Source: Forficula auricularia
Taxonomy: Eukaryota > Arthropoda > Insecta > Dermaptera > Forficulidae
Length of the DNA: 64,000 nucleotides
Direction of reading: 5' to 3'
Assembly (NCBI GenBank): GCA_024734495.1
Contig: JALMQS010000887.1
Coordinates: 2,513,986-2,577,985, forward strand
How positions within the stretch are numbered: position 1 is the stretch's first letter; every line of letters begins with the position of its first letter. This document shows, piece after piece, positions 1-11,822 of this stretch. The translations under genes and the position numbers were made by a program. Below the pieces are notes generated by a model. That model was given only the letters and a program-made list of their open reading frames with translations, made no database searches and was not told the DNA's origin.

Positions 1-317
1 ACAACCATCCTCTGCTGCCCGCTTTCTGCGTGGACTCACTGAAGCCCTATCATGCTAATGCTATAGCCTCTAACTTATATTTTATATTGTGTAATTTATA
101 TTTTGTAATATACTTATACTTTGTATTTATATTTTGTATTTTTTTACGTTTTGTTCTGTTTCTTGTATTTTTGTATCTAATTTATATTTCATTTTTCTTT
201 ATATTGTTAATCTCTATATTTGTCAGTTTCTTTTTTCTTTTTTTGATTGTACACTATAAGGGTCTACTCTGACCTATGTACATAACATCATTAATAAATA
301 AAATAAAAAATAAAAAT
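1..317 (+). mobile_element. Probable LINE 3' end with A-rich tail
   Basis: The first 60 bases are GC-richer than what follows. A T-rich stretch then runs into a terminal AATAAATAAAATAAAAA-type tail near 290-317. A GC-richer end followed by a simple A-rich tail is typical of 5'-truncated non-LTR retrotransposons. No reverse transcriptase motif is visible, and an open frame at 30-272 is just low-complexity Leu/Phe/Tyr. The element would continue to the left of the window. Confidence 0.35.
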
Positions 318-446
318 ACACCTACTTCCACTTCCACTTTCATTTCCAAGTAGATGACAATAGATTATCTAATGAATTCCAAAGTAATTCCAAATAATTC
401 CAAAGACGGTGTACATCTAGTCTCAATCGCGGTTCAACCCTCGGGG
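317..446 (+). mobile_element. Harbinger-type MITE fragment (family P)
   Basis: It shares the TACACCTACTTCCACTT inner segment, the GGAATTATTTGG-like core and the TCGCGGTTCAACCCTCGG terminus with the complete copy at 27657-27831, inverted relative to one of its ends. Only one terminal repeat is intact here. A third fragment lies near 56600-56655. Confidence 0.5.
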
Positions 447-533
447 GTGACATTAATTCAAAATATATTGAATTAATATTAATTAATTATTATTGATATA
501 GAAACCTAATTAGAATTAATTAATTATTAATTA

Positions 534-808
534 TTGAAGGAGACAATAAAAGAGTGTATCTTTTGTTGGAATTATAAATTTTATTTATTTATAACGAGAC
601 TATAGTTTCGAGGGCTTTGCCCTCTTCATCAGTCTATTACAATTGATTCACAGGAATTTGTAATAGACTGGTGAAGAGGGCAAAGCCCTCGAAACTATAG
701 TCTCGTTATAAATAAATAAAATTTATAATTCCAGCAGAAGACACACTCTTTTATTGTCTCCTTCAATATATAAAAATTCTGCTACCCTCTGCAAAAAAAC
801 TTTCACTT
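534..808 (+). mobile_element. Foldback element FB-A copy 1 (Penelope-like, hammerhead-bearing)
   Basis: Bases 535-765 form a near-perfect palindrome centred near 650, with arms of about 110 bp beginning TGAAGGAGACAATAAA. An asymmetric tail follows (766-808, TATATAAAAATTCTGCTACC onwards). It is flanked by a 13-bp duplication, TAATTATTAATTA, at 521-533 and 809-821. Both arms carry a hammerhead-like core in opposite orientation. Copies with the same arms and tail lie at 15551, 36096, 42976 and 59172. No coding capacity is seen. Origin from a Penelope-like pseudo-LTR is inferred from sister family FB-B. Confidence 0.8.
590..643 (-). ncRNA. Hammerhead ribozyme, intact core (FB-A1 left arm)
   Basis: Read on the minus strand the order is CUGAUGA (632-626), one extra A, stem II GAGGGC/GCCCUC closed by AAA, then GAAA (609-606), a tiny stem III (C-G closing UAUA) and the cleavage triplet GUC (600-598). 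Stem I can form between UUGUAA..GA upstream and UC.UUAUAA downstream with a small internal loop. All invariant core residues are present. The extra base after A9 is also known from a chrysanthemum viroid hammerhead, so it need not abolish activity. Topology is type I. The opposite arm (668-702, plus) has CUGGUGA and is probably impaired. Confidence 0.7.
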
Positions 809-821
809 TAATTATTAATTA

Positions 822-1520
822 ATTTATATCAAAATATCTTCATTTTTTCCTCCAATTTTCGTCTTATCCAATTTTTGTCAATTCATCACAAAATAAAAGG
901 TCAAAAAAACAAATAGAGTAGTAGAACGAGAAAATAATTTTCATATATATCAACCGCTGAAATTGCATGACCTAAAGAAAAGTAAATAAATAATCTATCA
1001 CTGATAAGGAAGGTGAGTGACCTCTATGGGAGGAAACGAGATAATAATTACAAAGAAGAAAGAGCAGGTGAAACAAAATTTGGTTACGCTATCGCGGTGT
1101 GTTTGTTTTGTAACAAGCTGGAGATTATTACCTGGAAGGGTATGAAAAGAAGAAACTGTTGATAGCTCCTTTCTCTACAAATTTTCTTCGTTATTAAAAA
1201 AATAAAGAATTTATTGGCAAATCATTTTCAAGAATATCTTTTAATTTCTTTTAATAATTTAAAAAAAAAGTTTTTCAACCCGGATCTAAATTCTATTAAC
1301 ATGTGATTAGCTATATAATCTTGTATATAATTTAGTTATAAAAACTAAGTAATATAAGTATCGATTCCAATCAAATCAAGACCTTGATGAAACTATATTT
1401 TTTAAAGTTGGATAATTTCAGTTTAATATTTTTTTTTACCTTTCTGGTTATTTAATGAAAGGAAATCATTTTATGTAAAAAATAAATCACCCAAGCAAAT
1501 AAAATAAATAATTTATTTTC
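822..1520. other. AT-rich spacer, nothing recognised
   Basis: The sequence is AT-rich with homopolymer runs and no terminal repeats that I can pair. A slightly GC-richer patch at 1010-1150 shows no splice signals or open frame of note. Confidence 0.5.
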
Positions 1521-1524
1521 TTTA

Positions 1525-1850
1525 AGAGTTGAAATTTTATTAAAATCCCATATAATTAAATATAAATATTTATTGAATACGAACAAATAATACAATAAAC
1601 TAGGTTTTGTAGTTATAATAATAAATTATAATTATTTCTTCGTGTTCAATAAATAATTATAATTAATTATTAAAAAGTAGTCCGTATATCTGTAAAACAA
1701 CTAAATACTCAGCACAGGTATATGTGGAGAGGCGCCAACGCCCCGTTTCGTGTATAGCACTCTAAGAAGAATTATGTGGGATTTTAATAAAATATCAACT
1801 CTTAATAAAATTAATCATAAAAATCAATGCTTTAATAGCTACATTATCTT
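1525..1850. repeat. Interspersed repeat family Q, inverted pieces
   Basis: AAGAGTTGAAATTTTATTAA followed by AATAATACAATAAA-type sequence recurs at 12715, 13305 (inverted), 54105 and 56385. Here one copy faces right (1525-1605) and partial inverted copies follow (1620-1665 and 1767-1850), giving an imperfect hairpin. The 77-residue open frame at 1750-1983 lies mostly inside this repeat and is not credible as a gene. Confidence 0.5.
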
Positions 1851-1984
1851 GCTGTTCATAATTTTTTTTTTTGTAAGCTCACCAGTTGTGTCTAATTTGG
1901 GTAGTGAGTTCATTCAATTTTATTTTCCTATTTTTGCCTTTAGGTGTTTCTGTGTCCAAATTCTGACACCCATTATTACATGAA

Positions 1985-3220
1985 AGCTAAGAAGAGAGAA
2001 TAGTCTTCGAAAAGTTTTGTACTAAAATAAATACTATGAAAACCAAAGTTGGCAGATATTCCATTTTGATTTCAAATTGTTTGTATTTTTCAAAATCAAA
2101 AACTGATTAGATTTAAGACTTTGAAGCTTCAGAATTTCAGAAAATCAAATCGTTGAAAGAGGAGCTTTTAAAATTAATAGCCTGGAATATGGCAGACAAG
2201 TTTGTATTAATAAAATAAGCTTTGCCTTAGAAGCAGTTCAGCTTTCTAGATTGAACTGTATTTATCTTATTTATTGTCTATAAATTTGATCAAAATTTTA
2301 TGTCGTAAAGTACTTTTGTACTTATAAATTAAATTAGTAAAAAAAGATAAAGTAAAAACGGGGGAATAGCTTCCGCCTTTTTTTGGAGGGTAGGCATACC
2401 CTTATCTGATCTGCCAATTCAGTTGTATAACTAGCAGGGGCTTCCATGATACGAGGAGTGGCTATTCATGACCAAACTGATGCTGCTAATGGCAAACAGC
2501 GATTCTCAAAGTGATTTTGAATTATTATATTTACAAAAGAGGTCAGGGATTTGATATGTTTTTAATCTAAACACCGAAAAAGGCCATTTTGGTCTATTAT
2601 TGAAACAGCAGCATTTAAAAACAAAATATTTTATTTACTTAATAGAAAAAAGATTAATCTTTGATTTTCATTTCACTGAATGTCTGTAGCTCAATTAGAT
2701 AGAACTCGAGGAATAACTAAAAAAATAAGACCATATGTTTTTTATCTACGTTTATTATTGTTTATGATCACGTAATTTTAATCGAGATAAAAGCAAGCGG
2801 TAATTTGAAAATCAAAGAGGAAGCTGTTTTCTATTACGTCAACAAAATATTGTGATTTCAAATATTGGCGTTTAATATCTAATGGGACTCGAAAATAAGT
2901 CAAAATGAGCTTTTCCGAATTTTTGACCGATAACATCTCAAAACTCTGAACTCTTGTAAAAAAATCGGAAAAATGAGTGATTATCAGAGTATAAAATTCT
3001 ACTGGAATCCATTGTTAGGTTTACGGATACACATTTTTGTTTAATTTTTGTCGAGCAGTGTAATTAGGAAACAATTATTTTAAAAAGCTAGTTTATTTTA
3101 GAATAATATTGAGATAAACAGGAAGAGGAAGGAGTTGCTAAGTGATTAGCTAAGATCGGATAAAAAATACAAAGGATGTTATTTCAATGAACAAAAATAG
3201 TTACCACTTCGGTTTTGTCA
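1985..3220. other. AT-rich spacer, nothing recognised
   Basis: No terminal repeats, coding motif or splice-site pair was found. A short tRNA-like stretch, TGTAGCTCAATTAGATAGAA, near 2684-2703 resembles an A box, but no B box follows at the right distance. Confidence 0.4.
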
Positions 3221-3221
3221 C

Positions 3222-3563
3222 TCAATAATCACACACCATCCTTTCTTTACACACAGAAAAGGGTGCTCTATTTATACATAAAAGGCCCAAAGAATAGTTG
3301 AAAAATCGTAATCTTTCTCGTCCATCTAACAAAAGTATGGTCATCAATATGCCACGTAATTCGTACCTGAAGTCACTACACAAAGAATTTTTAAACTTCA
3401 TTAAGCGAAAAAAGCCACCACCCGACTTTGTCAAAAATAGTTCGGCAGCCTCCTTACTAAGAGCTCCAGACAAAAGGCACTTTTGATTTTGCCGGATGAA
3501 GAGCTTGAGATCTAGGTATATCCAGATCATAACATGCAAGTCTAATTGAAATAAGGCGCGCAT
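3222..3563 (-). other. Open frame of unknown status (113 codons)
   Basis: An ATG-initiated frame is open for 113 codons on the minus strand with fairly mixed composition; a 62-codon frame overlaps it on the plus strand. I recognise no family. Without a homologue, a promoter or splice signals it may be chance, although it is one of the longer low-bias frames in the window. Confidence 0.15.
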
Positions 3564-3861
3564 ATATTACAAAGGCTCAATGAACAAGGAAGGATAATTG
3601 CATTTCTTAGATGTCCAATGAATATAATAATAAGGTTTTAAGGATGTGAGTTTTTTACAATTCAAAAATATGATGACAACATCGAAAAGTTTACCTCACT
3701 CTGAATAAATTGTTTTCAAGATTCTAAGATTTTGAAATTTTCAAAAAAATTTCGAAAATTCCAAAATCTCGAAGGCCGATTATCTATGATAATGATAAGT
3801 GAGATTTGTTTGCTTACCATAATTTACAACTACATATATGTTGGAGGGATATCGTCTAGAT

Positions 3862-4186
3862 CAGTGTTCCGTTAAGTGTGTGCCGCGGCACACTGGTGTA
3901 CCGGGGTCATTAGATGGTGTGCCGCGGAAAAATGTCAAGTTTTGTTAAGATAATGCACCTACACATAGCTGAGAGTTATACGAGCAGCCTTATCAACGAT
4001 TCCTCCAAATTTTGATCGCCTGTGCTCAGTTAAGTAGGCTTACATTTCTCATTAAACATCTTTTCCTATTATATTGATTATATTAATAAATAAATATTAA
4101 ATAAACATTGTTTTTTCTTTGGTGTACCTCTAAAATTTCTTGATTTGGTAGGTGTACTTTGAACATAAAAAGTTTGCGGAACACTG
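3862..4186. mobile_element. hAT-type MITE with 8-bp duplication
   Basis: Termini are CAGTGTTCCG and CGGAACACTG. They are flanked by an 8-bp target duplication, GTCTAGAT (3854-3861) and GTTTAGAT (4187-4194, one mismatch). The 325-bp interior is non-coding, with palindromic GTGTGCCGCGGCACAC just inside the left end. Terminal sequence and 8-bp duplication both fit hAT elements. Confidence 0.75.
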
Positions 4187-4686
4187 GTTTAGATTGGTGC
4201 TTGGGTTCGACTCCTGAGGGGGCGATCCGTCTGACATATTAAAAATATGATTAACATCTTAGATAATAATCAGCCTGTGAGATTTAGAAATTTTTGAAAT
4301 TTTTTTGAAAATTTTTTATGTAAAATGTGTTATTTTCAAAAAACGTTTTTAAGTTTTGTTAATTCACCTAGCTTTTAGCCCGGATTTTTCACTTAACGCG
4401 AAACAACACTTAAAGTAGGACAGGGACGCACTCAGAATCATTTAGTTGAGATTTCATATAAATAGGTATCCAAAAATTTGAATTTCTTGAAATCCTCTTT
4501 TGAAAATTAATCGTTTTTAATAAATGTTTAAAAGGTTGAGACTACTGTTTTTAATAAATTTTAAAAATTATAATGCAAGTATTTTTAAAAAAGAATTATT
4601 TCTTAAAATATTTATATTTCATTAATATATATCTAATCTATCTAATATTATTAAATGAGAAGAAATTAAATATGTATTTATATATA

Positions 4687-4940
4687 ATCGTCGCTGATCT
4701 TACAAAACCTCGTAAGTCCGATTTTTGGTCAAATACGTATTATACGTTTATACCGACCAACTTTTCACGGCGCGCTCTGTCTATTGAAACCTTATTATTC
4801 TATTACAATTTAATTTCGCGTTACGGACAAATAATACATATTGCATTGTATTTGTTTGTATTCGTGTTTAAAATGGTTTTTCTTGTTTTCTGGCAAACAA
4901 TGAATTTAGGACTTACGAGGTTTTGTAAGATCAGCCACAG
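4687..4940. mobile_element. Mariner-type MITE (family O), copy A
   Basis: Inverted termini of about 30 bp begin TCGTCGCTGATCTTAC and are flanked by TA-rich DNA consistent with a TA duplication. Copies B (20998) and C (25676) share the whole 250-bp body. This uninterrupted copy serves as the empty-site reference for the insertions in B and C. The 125-residue frame at 4573-4950 is an artefact of the MITE. Confidence 0.75.
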
Positions 4941-5036
4941 TATATATTGAATTCACCTATTCTGAAAATGGTTAAAACGATTTTGATTAAACAAAATTAA
5001 TCTAACTTATTATTAACTAATTAATTAATTCTAATT

Positions 5037-5125
5037 ATTATTGGATAAAAAATACTTGGTAGGTATTTTTTATCCAATAATTTAAAAAATTTCACCAAGT
5101 ACCAACACCAAATTCCTTAAAACTG
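5037..5125 (+). mobile_element. Short foldback with FB-F type tail
   Basis: A short palindrome (TTATTGGATAAAAAATAC and its complement, 5037-5083) is followed by a tail, TTTCACCAAGTACCAACACC, matching the TGTTTCACCTAAAACC..ACACC tail of the FB-F/FB-B elements at 25264, 42763, 55420 and 55786. It looks like a collapsed member of the group. Confidence 0.5.
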
Positions 5126-5129
5126 ATTC

Positions 5130-5195
5130 TGAATATGTTGTCATGGTAACAATAATGTAATTATTATTATTATATTGATATAGAAAATAAACAAA
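5130..5195. repeat. Interspersed repeat V
   Basis: GTTGTCATGGTAACAATAAT followed by an ATT-rich run and ATTGATATAGAAAATAAAC recurs inverted at 18410-18480, where it is followed by CCTAATTAGAAT. The foldback at 5037 appears to interrupt this repeat. Confidence 0.45.
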
Positions 5196-5199
5196 ACGG

Positions 5200-6790
5200 C
5201 TCAATTATAAGTGTTTTAAGGTAGTTCTTTCGCGACAATCCACACAAATAGTTTTACCCTCCTAACCACTCTATACATATGAACAGTACTAAAATTTTAG
5301 GTTATGTTTTTTTAACGTGGCTGTACTTCTCACACTTACTATATCCTCTTTATGAATTAATCGTTTCCAAGCCATTGTTATTATATTCCCTTCACTAAAA
5401 ATAATCGCCAAAATATGTTTTTTTTTTACTTTTTATCAAAATTACGAGGTAAATAATTTCAATTTTTTTTTTAAGTTACTCCGAATATATTATTCTATCA
5501 AATATTAGTTTTTCATCAAGATGGTGCAAGTCCTTCGATGAAAAAAATAAAATAATGATCATTTTCCCACCCTTTCCCAATCTACCATATGTAAAAATTT
5601 CATTTTTAATTGCAATTATTTTATGTTTGGTGTGGTAAATCGTCATCAAATTTTAACAGTGTCTTTATTATGCTTAACGATATATATTCCAAGTTTCGAA
5701 AACTTCTTGAATTTTTGCATTTGGGAAAGAACTACCTTAATGCAATTAAAAAAAAGGAAATTAACTCCTTCTGAATTTAAATTAAAACCACCCGCTCAGG
5801 GATGTTTTTCTACATATAGGTACCCATTCTTCGGGGGGTCCTTTGAAATTTTTAATTGCAAAAAGGGGGTTGTGGGCCAAAGAGTTTGACAAACACTGGT
5901 CTAGACGATAATCGCCACAAGAATTTTCCTGCACAACAGTCGACAAAGTCTATTTTCCAGACGGCTGTTCTGTACTTGTTGTTCAGGCGTCAGACCTGAG
6001 TTTAGGTTTGTCTGTGAACGTTAAGATTGATGATCTCTTCATTATGGTAGATAGAACATAAGAAAAATAAATAAACGTTATTGGATTTACTCCGCTCTAT
6101 GAAAGTTCGTTCATTTAGCAAAGTTGTTTTTTTTAATTTCCAAAATTACACTCATTTTATTGCTTTACTTATATTTAGATAAATTGTTTAAAAGATACTA
6201 ATGTAATTAGATATAAAATACATTTAGGTCATTCATGCTATATAACGTATCTAACAAATTGTTCAATTTTTAGTCATCTTTGTTGAATGTTTTCCATATT
6301 ATTTATCTATCAATTTTCACACCTCTATTGATATTGTTATGGCCTAAATTTACTCCACCTTCAGGAAATGGTTTCGTCTATTAGGAACATTACCTCGAAC
6401 TTGTTTATTAAATGTGTTAAGTGGGAGAAAAAAACGAAGCCTGGGCAGACAAACACTTTTAGTTTTATTTTGATTTTACTTTTTTTTTCGTTTTTACTTT
6501 CAGTTTAGGTTAATTCTAGGCCTCGAAAAATAGAGAGTATATGTACGCAACTCTTTGTTCTAAAAAAAACTTTCATTACAAGCTTTTATTTTTAAATAAA
6601 TTTAGATTTAACTTATGATATAAAATTTTTATAAATTAAAGTGTTTTTTAGTCACATTAAATAAATAAATCGAGTAATTTTAATCAATTATGATTATTTA
6701 TTTGAACAATTTACCAGACAGTTTCGGTCATCCGTGCCTTTGACCACCATCAGTAGTACTGAAAATTGAAACATTTTATAAGATTTTGAA
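5200..6790. other. AT-rich spacer with one hAT-like terminus
   Basis: A right-end hAT signature, GAGTTTGACAAACACTGG, lies at 5882-5899. I cannot place its left partner with confidence. No other structure is recognised. Frame 5623-5889 has no recognisable similarity. Confidence 0.4.
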
Positions 6791-6794
6791 TACA

Positions 6795-6960
6795 ATTATT
6801 ACTATCAAAATAATAGTTTTAGGATTCTATATCTCTATGTTCACAGACCTCCAGATTAAACGGCTTAACCGATTGATTCGAAATTTGAAACATATACTCC
6901 TGAGGGCTCAAGTAAGCGGTATGATTCATAAAAAGTGAACTTTTGGTCTCCAGGAGGAAC
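6795..6960 (+). repeat. Repeat W, empty-site copy for FB-F1
   Basis: From AGGATTCTATATCTCTATGT through CGGCTTAACCGATTGA to ATTCATAAAAAGTGAA this matches 42480-42560 joined to 42805-42870. Here the segment GAAATTTGAAACATATACTC is continuous, so this copy represents the site before insertion of the foldback found at 42560-42804. Confidence 0.7.
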
Positions 6961-7790
6961 TTTAGCATTTTTTTTATTCATCTTATTCCAAGTTCTAATA
7001 AGAAAAGATTAATTGAATTTTTTCTATAAATTTAAATTTAATCTTTTTAAAACCCACAAACAGTTTAATATAATACAATTTATAAAATATATCCGCAATT
7101 TCTAATTAGAACAAATCAAATATATATTAGGTATATTAAATTGTGGAAAATCTATTGCCTACTTTAAAAATATTACTGCTAAAATAATATTGTAGGCAAT
7201 ATAATATTGATATGTGCCCATAGGGCACGGGCTAAAGCTTGTTAAATTATAAATATTTTATTTCTATTTCATAATAAAATGAAACTAACGCTTCTATACA
7301 AATTAAGTGAATTTTTTCTACTTCGTATGCTAGTCTTCATTTAGCCAGATCTTATGTGGTACTTTTCTATTTATCTAATGGAGTGTGTGATTTAGAGAAA
7401 AATTGGTCTAATGGTCAGATTAAATTTTTGAAAGGAGCGGGGCTTGAACTCAGGCCTCCGCGAGCAAGAAGGCGAAATTCTTGAACCAAACGAGTAAAAA
7501 AATCAAAAAAGAAATTTGTATAGATCTTTGTATTTCAAGGTATTCTAACAAATCGTTTGGGTAAGAGCGGCAAATTTTAATACATTTTTAACATTTCTAA
7601 GTGATTTGGTCTACCTATATCTTTTTTTCTAATCCAATAAAATAAGATTTTCATTTTTAGAGACAAGCGTAGAAAATGAATATTTATCTAAAAGCAAAAT
7701 CTGTCCTTCGTTGACCTTCAAAAAAACGCCATTCCAGTGATCTTAATTTATTTTAAAGATGAAATATCGTCAAACATAAAAATTCTTCTC
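6961..7790. other. Spacer with a decayed tRNA-like segment
   Basis: Between about 7400 and 7490 the minus strand reads a B-box-like GAGTTCAAGCCC with GC-richer sequence around it. This suggests a degraded tRNA-derived SINE head, but no clear A box or tail can be assigned. The remainder is AT-rich and unrecognised. Confidence 0.3.
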
Positions 7791-7794
7791 GATT

Positions 7795-8146
7795 TTCGAG
7801 AGAGAGAGAGAAAGAGCCTCCTGGAGTGAGTGTACTTTCGCTGAAGATGCGAAATCATAATAAATAATCGTGTGTGTGTGTGTGTGCGTCTGGGTGTGTG
7901 GGTTAGTAATAAAAAGGTAGACAGACACGCAATGAGGAAGGGACCGTGCCAAGGGCAGGTAGAATACGAGAAGACGGTTTGGCCCATTTCATCCACGGAA
8001 ATTCCAGCATCTTTGATCATCTTGCAGAGTTCGTGAAGAATTTGTTAAGGGAAACGACCAGGATGCGCCAGTTAATGAATGAAGCAGTTATTTCGAAGAA
8101 TTGTTTATTTACCTATAGGCCAACTGGTCGTGTTTTAAAAATTTGA
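7795..8146. other. Microsatellites beside a GC-richer, doubly open block
   Basis: A (GA)n run at 7799-7811 and a (GT)n run at 7870-7886 flank a GC-richer block. The minus strand is open as LCKMIKDAGISVDEMGQTVF (about 7950-8030). The plus strand is open over the same bases as HGNSSIFDHLAEFVKNLLRE. Either could be an old exon. I found no convincing splice pair on either strand and recognise neither peptide. Confidence 0.25.
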
Positions 8147-8319
8147 CTTTCAATTAGCGAGATAATATGGGTAACCGGGCAGAGAGACTATTAGAGTAAT
8201 AGGCAACCAGGAAGGAAGGTATCTAAGCCTGAATTTTTTTTTAAATTAATTACTGGGGGAGATAAGTTAAGAAAAAAATAAAAATATTTTATCAAAAAAT
8301 TTTAAAATTCACTTTTTTA

Positions 8320-8957
8320 CTTTACCATACAGGGTATAGTCAAGTATTGTAATCGTGCATGAAAAGTTTTTTTTCCTTCTTTTTTTATCAAAATATCTCA
8401 AAAATGGCTGAAAATATTTTAATTAAAAAAATTAAGCGAAACCATGGAATTTTGCTCTACAAAAAAGCTCTAATAAGTGAACATCAAAAAAATTATATTT
8501 TTCGAGATAATAATTGTTTTATCAAATTGTCTGTTAGTCTGTGCGTTACCAAATTTTTGTGGACGAGCTAGCTAAAAAACTAGTTTGAATATCGAAACCA
8601 AATTTCACTCGTAGTTGATTGATTTTTCGTTTATTGGGCCACGCAGGTGGGAGCCTCCACTAACAAGAAATATTTACATTATCGGGTGAATTTAATTACA
8701 GGATTATTTACATGATTATAGGAATATTAACAGCTAATTGAGATTATGGATGCATATCGCACCCACAATTAAGGGGTGGAGGGGGGGGGGTTAAAAATTA
8801 AAAATCTAGGCCATTTGAGAAAACTCAACCAAATTTTGTATACATAATCAGTGGGACCCCAGAAGTATAAAAAAGCAAAAACTACCCCCCCTACATGATT
8901 ATAAATAATTTTAGGGGCCAGGTTGTATGGTAAAGTCAAGTGGATGGCCACATCAGA
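8320..8957 (+). mobile_element. Large MITE family M, copy 1
   Basis: The left end is TTTACCATACAGGGTATAGT and the right end GGTTGTATGGTAAAGTCAAG, giving inverted ACTTTACCATACA termini. Copies or fragments lie at 11520, 14476, 39640, 40728 and 45966. The left half holds AAGTATTGTAATCGTGCATG and GAAACCATGG. The right half has a repeated CTCAACCAAATTTTGTATAC motif. A 70-codon frame inside it is not a gene. No transposase remnant is visible. Confidence 0.65.
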
Positions 8958-9070
8958 ACACGTCAGCTTATTTGTAAGTAATTTCGAAATTGCACTAAAA
9001 TATAGAAAATAAATTTTTCATCAATAGCCGGAAAATTTCTTAGAGAGGAGCGACTCAACCAAAAAATAAT

Positions 9071-9559
9071 CTACATTGCTGTACAAAAAAATCGAGCCAC
9101 CAATAAAAATAAATTATTTTTAATTTTTTTACAAGTAACCAAACATTTACTGAAGAATGGCTTATTGACAGTGTACTTGCCACTTGTCGTTGACTTAGCC
9201 CTTGATTAATTAGGCACCAAATTTGAACTGCTTGAACTTCAGAAATATCTTTCTATCAATGATGCTTAATTCAAAATGATTTTATTGATATATTTTAAAT
9301 AGAATTTGATTTTTTATTAAAATTTTATTTAAATGTAAAGTGATATTGAGAAAGTATCAAAATTTGTAATTGTATCTTTTAATTTAATTTTACTTAATTT
9401 TTTTATAAAATTCAAAAATTATTAACAATATTTATGAATAATGTTAGTTTAAGAGTTAATAAAACAAATTATATGGTTATTTTTAAAAATTTTAAAATTA
9501 ATTTGCTATTTAATAAAGTTTTTATTGGTGGCTCGATTTTTTTCACCCCTCTGCAGTTG
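9071..9559 (-). mobile_element. Tc1-like deletion derivative, copy 1
   Basis: Inverted ends share AAAAAAATCGAGCCACCAAT. On the minus strand the interior keeps the beginning of a Tc1-like transposase, ending near QGLSQRQVAS, the first helix-turn-helix. The catalytic DDE part is deleted. Sister copies at 23535, 33905 and 36425 carry the same truncated start, so the internal deletion predates their spread and the family moved as a non-autonomous unit. Confidence 0.75.
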
Positions 9560-11519
9560 AGAAATACATATATAATAGATATAAATTCACGTAAATCTAA
9601 TATAAAATAAATTGAAAAATTCTATTTAATAATAATTTTGATTCCATTATTTTTATTAGATTAATATATAGATTAAAAAAAATAAAAATAAGAATAATTA
9701 AGCCTTTCCAGAGTAAAAATTTCTTGGTGCTATACACACATGTCAATAAATAAAAGGGCAGACGCATATTTTACATAAATTTCAAGTTAAAAGCGCCTAT
9801 GTTTTTATTTCTAGCTAAGTACCTAAGTGTGAAGATTTTCGGATATTGAGAAAAAAAAATTTATTTTTTTATTTAATGAGATCAAGTGCAAGAAAGAATG
9901 GGCGCACCAAAAAGATGAAGTATATATATGGATTTCGAAAGAGCAGTGCATTACCCAAGTGAAGAAGAAATTGATCAAGCGAAAGGGTGGAGGCGTAGGT
10001 GTTTGTGCATCTGGTTTTTGAAGGTTTGAAGATTATAAGTGCTGCGAAAGATGGAGGCCGGGAGAGAGTTTCAGTTCTTTTAAATTATATGTGGAGTAAC
10101 AACGATTTTTCAAGATTTTACAGGTTAAATTTATATTTTTTACCGGTGTCATTAAAAAACGATATAATTATCATTTCTGATTATTTAAATAAATTATAAA
10201 GAAAATTGATGTGTTTTTATTATTTATAAATCCTTTATTTTCATTGCTATCAATAAATTAGATGAATGAGCTCTGATTTAATTTCTTCTAAACGCGGATA
10301 TATGTAGAAGGATTTATCAATTTCGAAATTTGTATTTGTTGATTAGTAGGTAATAAATTAATTAAGAATTTTTAATTAGAGCTCTATACAGGGTGACATA
10401 GATTTATTTTTTTTAAGGGAGAATGGTGTAATGCTTGGTGAAACAGATTAATAAAAGTAAAGAAAATTTTGTTTAGAAACTTTTTTAAATTTTAAAAATT
10501 TTAAAAAAATTGTCTTTACTTTAGATAGATTTATCTTGAGAAGATTTCTTTCTATAAACCTTAAACTCAAGCTCACGTTGAAATCTGTCTCGAAACTAGG
10601 AGAGACTTGATTCTCTTTCAATCATAAAAATACTATAACACTTACTATATGCAAGGGAAAGTAATTAATATTTTTAAATAGTTTAATTTTCAGTAAAAAT
10701 TTTAAATTATCCTTTAATTATTATGTGGGATAAATTTATTAATTTATATTTTCGCGGCATAATCTTTTTACAGCGTTGGCGAGAATAATATTTTTTGTTG
10801 AGAGTGTTTCCCGTTGCCTTCCTCGGTATTTGGCGAAGTGTCTTAAATTTTTTTGGTATGTTTTTTTGTTTAGTGAGGAGATTCTTTAGTTTTTTGCAAT
10901 TTCTATGGAATATCATCTGAAAGGGTAGTTAATTGAAGATGCAACAAGGTTATGACAGATGTATAGATAGAAAATGGAACATATGAGACTATTAAAAAGG
11001 TCTTCTAACGAAACCTAAAAATGCTTAAGCAGGAAATATAGGAAAATGATATATTGAACAAAAAAAAAAAAATATATAAATTTGGAACTTCTAACTCTTT
11101 TCTCAATGAGAAGCTGGAAAAATAATTATCTTCTATTCATAGTGGACTAAAAAAAATACCATTTTCAAATCACAAAAATTTTAATTAATATTTTAAACAA
11201 ACTAAAATACGGGGAAAATTTATTGACATCCATTTAAAAACAGTTATGGTTATTTTTTAATTAAACATAATATATAATTATGTAATTAATGTTATTAGTT
11301 CCTCCATTTGTTTTGAGTTTCTGTCAAGAACAAATTATCACATTCTAGAAAAATAAGATTAATTGCAAAAGGGTTGAAAAGTTCAAATTCGTTAAGTGAA
11401 AAAATACATTAAGCTCATTATTAAAATACCAGCTTCGGTGGGCATCTTGCTAACCAGGAGGGTTACGTCCTTTGATGGATTCCATAGTGGGCTTTTAAAT
11501 TAATAATTCTTACTGCACA
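9560..11519. other. AT-rich spacer, nothing firmly recognised
   Basis: A GC-richer purine-rich patch at 9895-10080 holds a short open frame without recognisable similarity. The 69-codon minus frame at 10707-10916 is Lys/Asn-biased and probably chance. No terminal repeats were paired. Confidence 0.4.
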
Positions 11520-11822
11520 AAAACTATATGGGAAATTTTGTTTTGATATTCACACTAGTTTTTGAGCTAGAACGTACACAAAATTTGGAATCCTACTAAC
11601 AGACATTTTGACAAAATCACTAATATCTCTTAAAATATAATTTTTTCCATGTTCACTCATTTGAGCTGTTTTGTAGACCAAAACGTCATGGTTTCGCTCA
11701 ATTTTTGTTAATGAAATAATTTCAGCCACTTTTTAGATATTTCGAAAAAAGTGTGCAAAAAACAACACTTTTTTAATACCATTACAATAATTGACCATAC
11801 ATACCCTGAATGGTAAAGTAAA
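11520..11822 (-). mobile_element. MITE family M, copy 2 (left half only)
   Basis: The inverted segment ends at the left terminus, read here as CATACCCTGAATGGTAAAGT. It keeps the AACCATG-type motif and the ACTAGTGTGAATATC-type segment but not the right half. Confidence 0.6.

Noticed and set aside
535..765. CRISPR-like or terminator-like inverted repeat
   Set aside because: The arms are over 100 bp, recur with target duplications and belong to a eukaryotic mobile family. There are no repeat-spacer arrays in the window.
2684..2703. tRNA-derived SINE from an A-box-like string
   Set aside because: No B box occurs within 30-60 bp and no tail follows.
4573..4950. A 125-codon protein-coding gene on the plus strand
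   Set aside because: The frame runs from low-complexity DNA through MITE O copy A; the other MITE copies break it.
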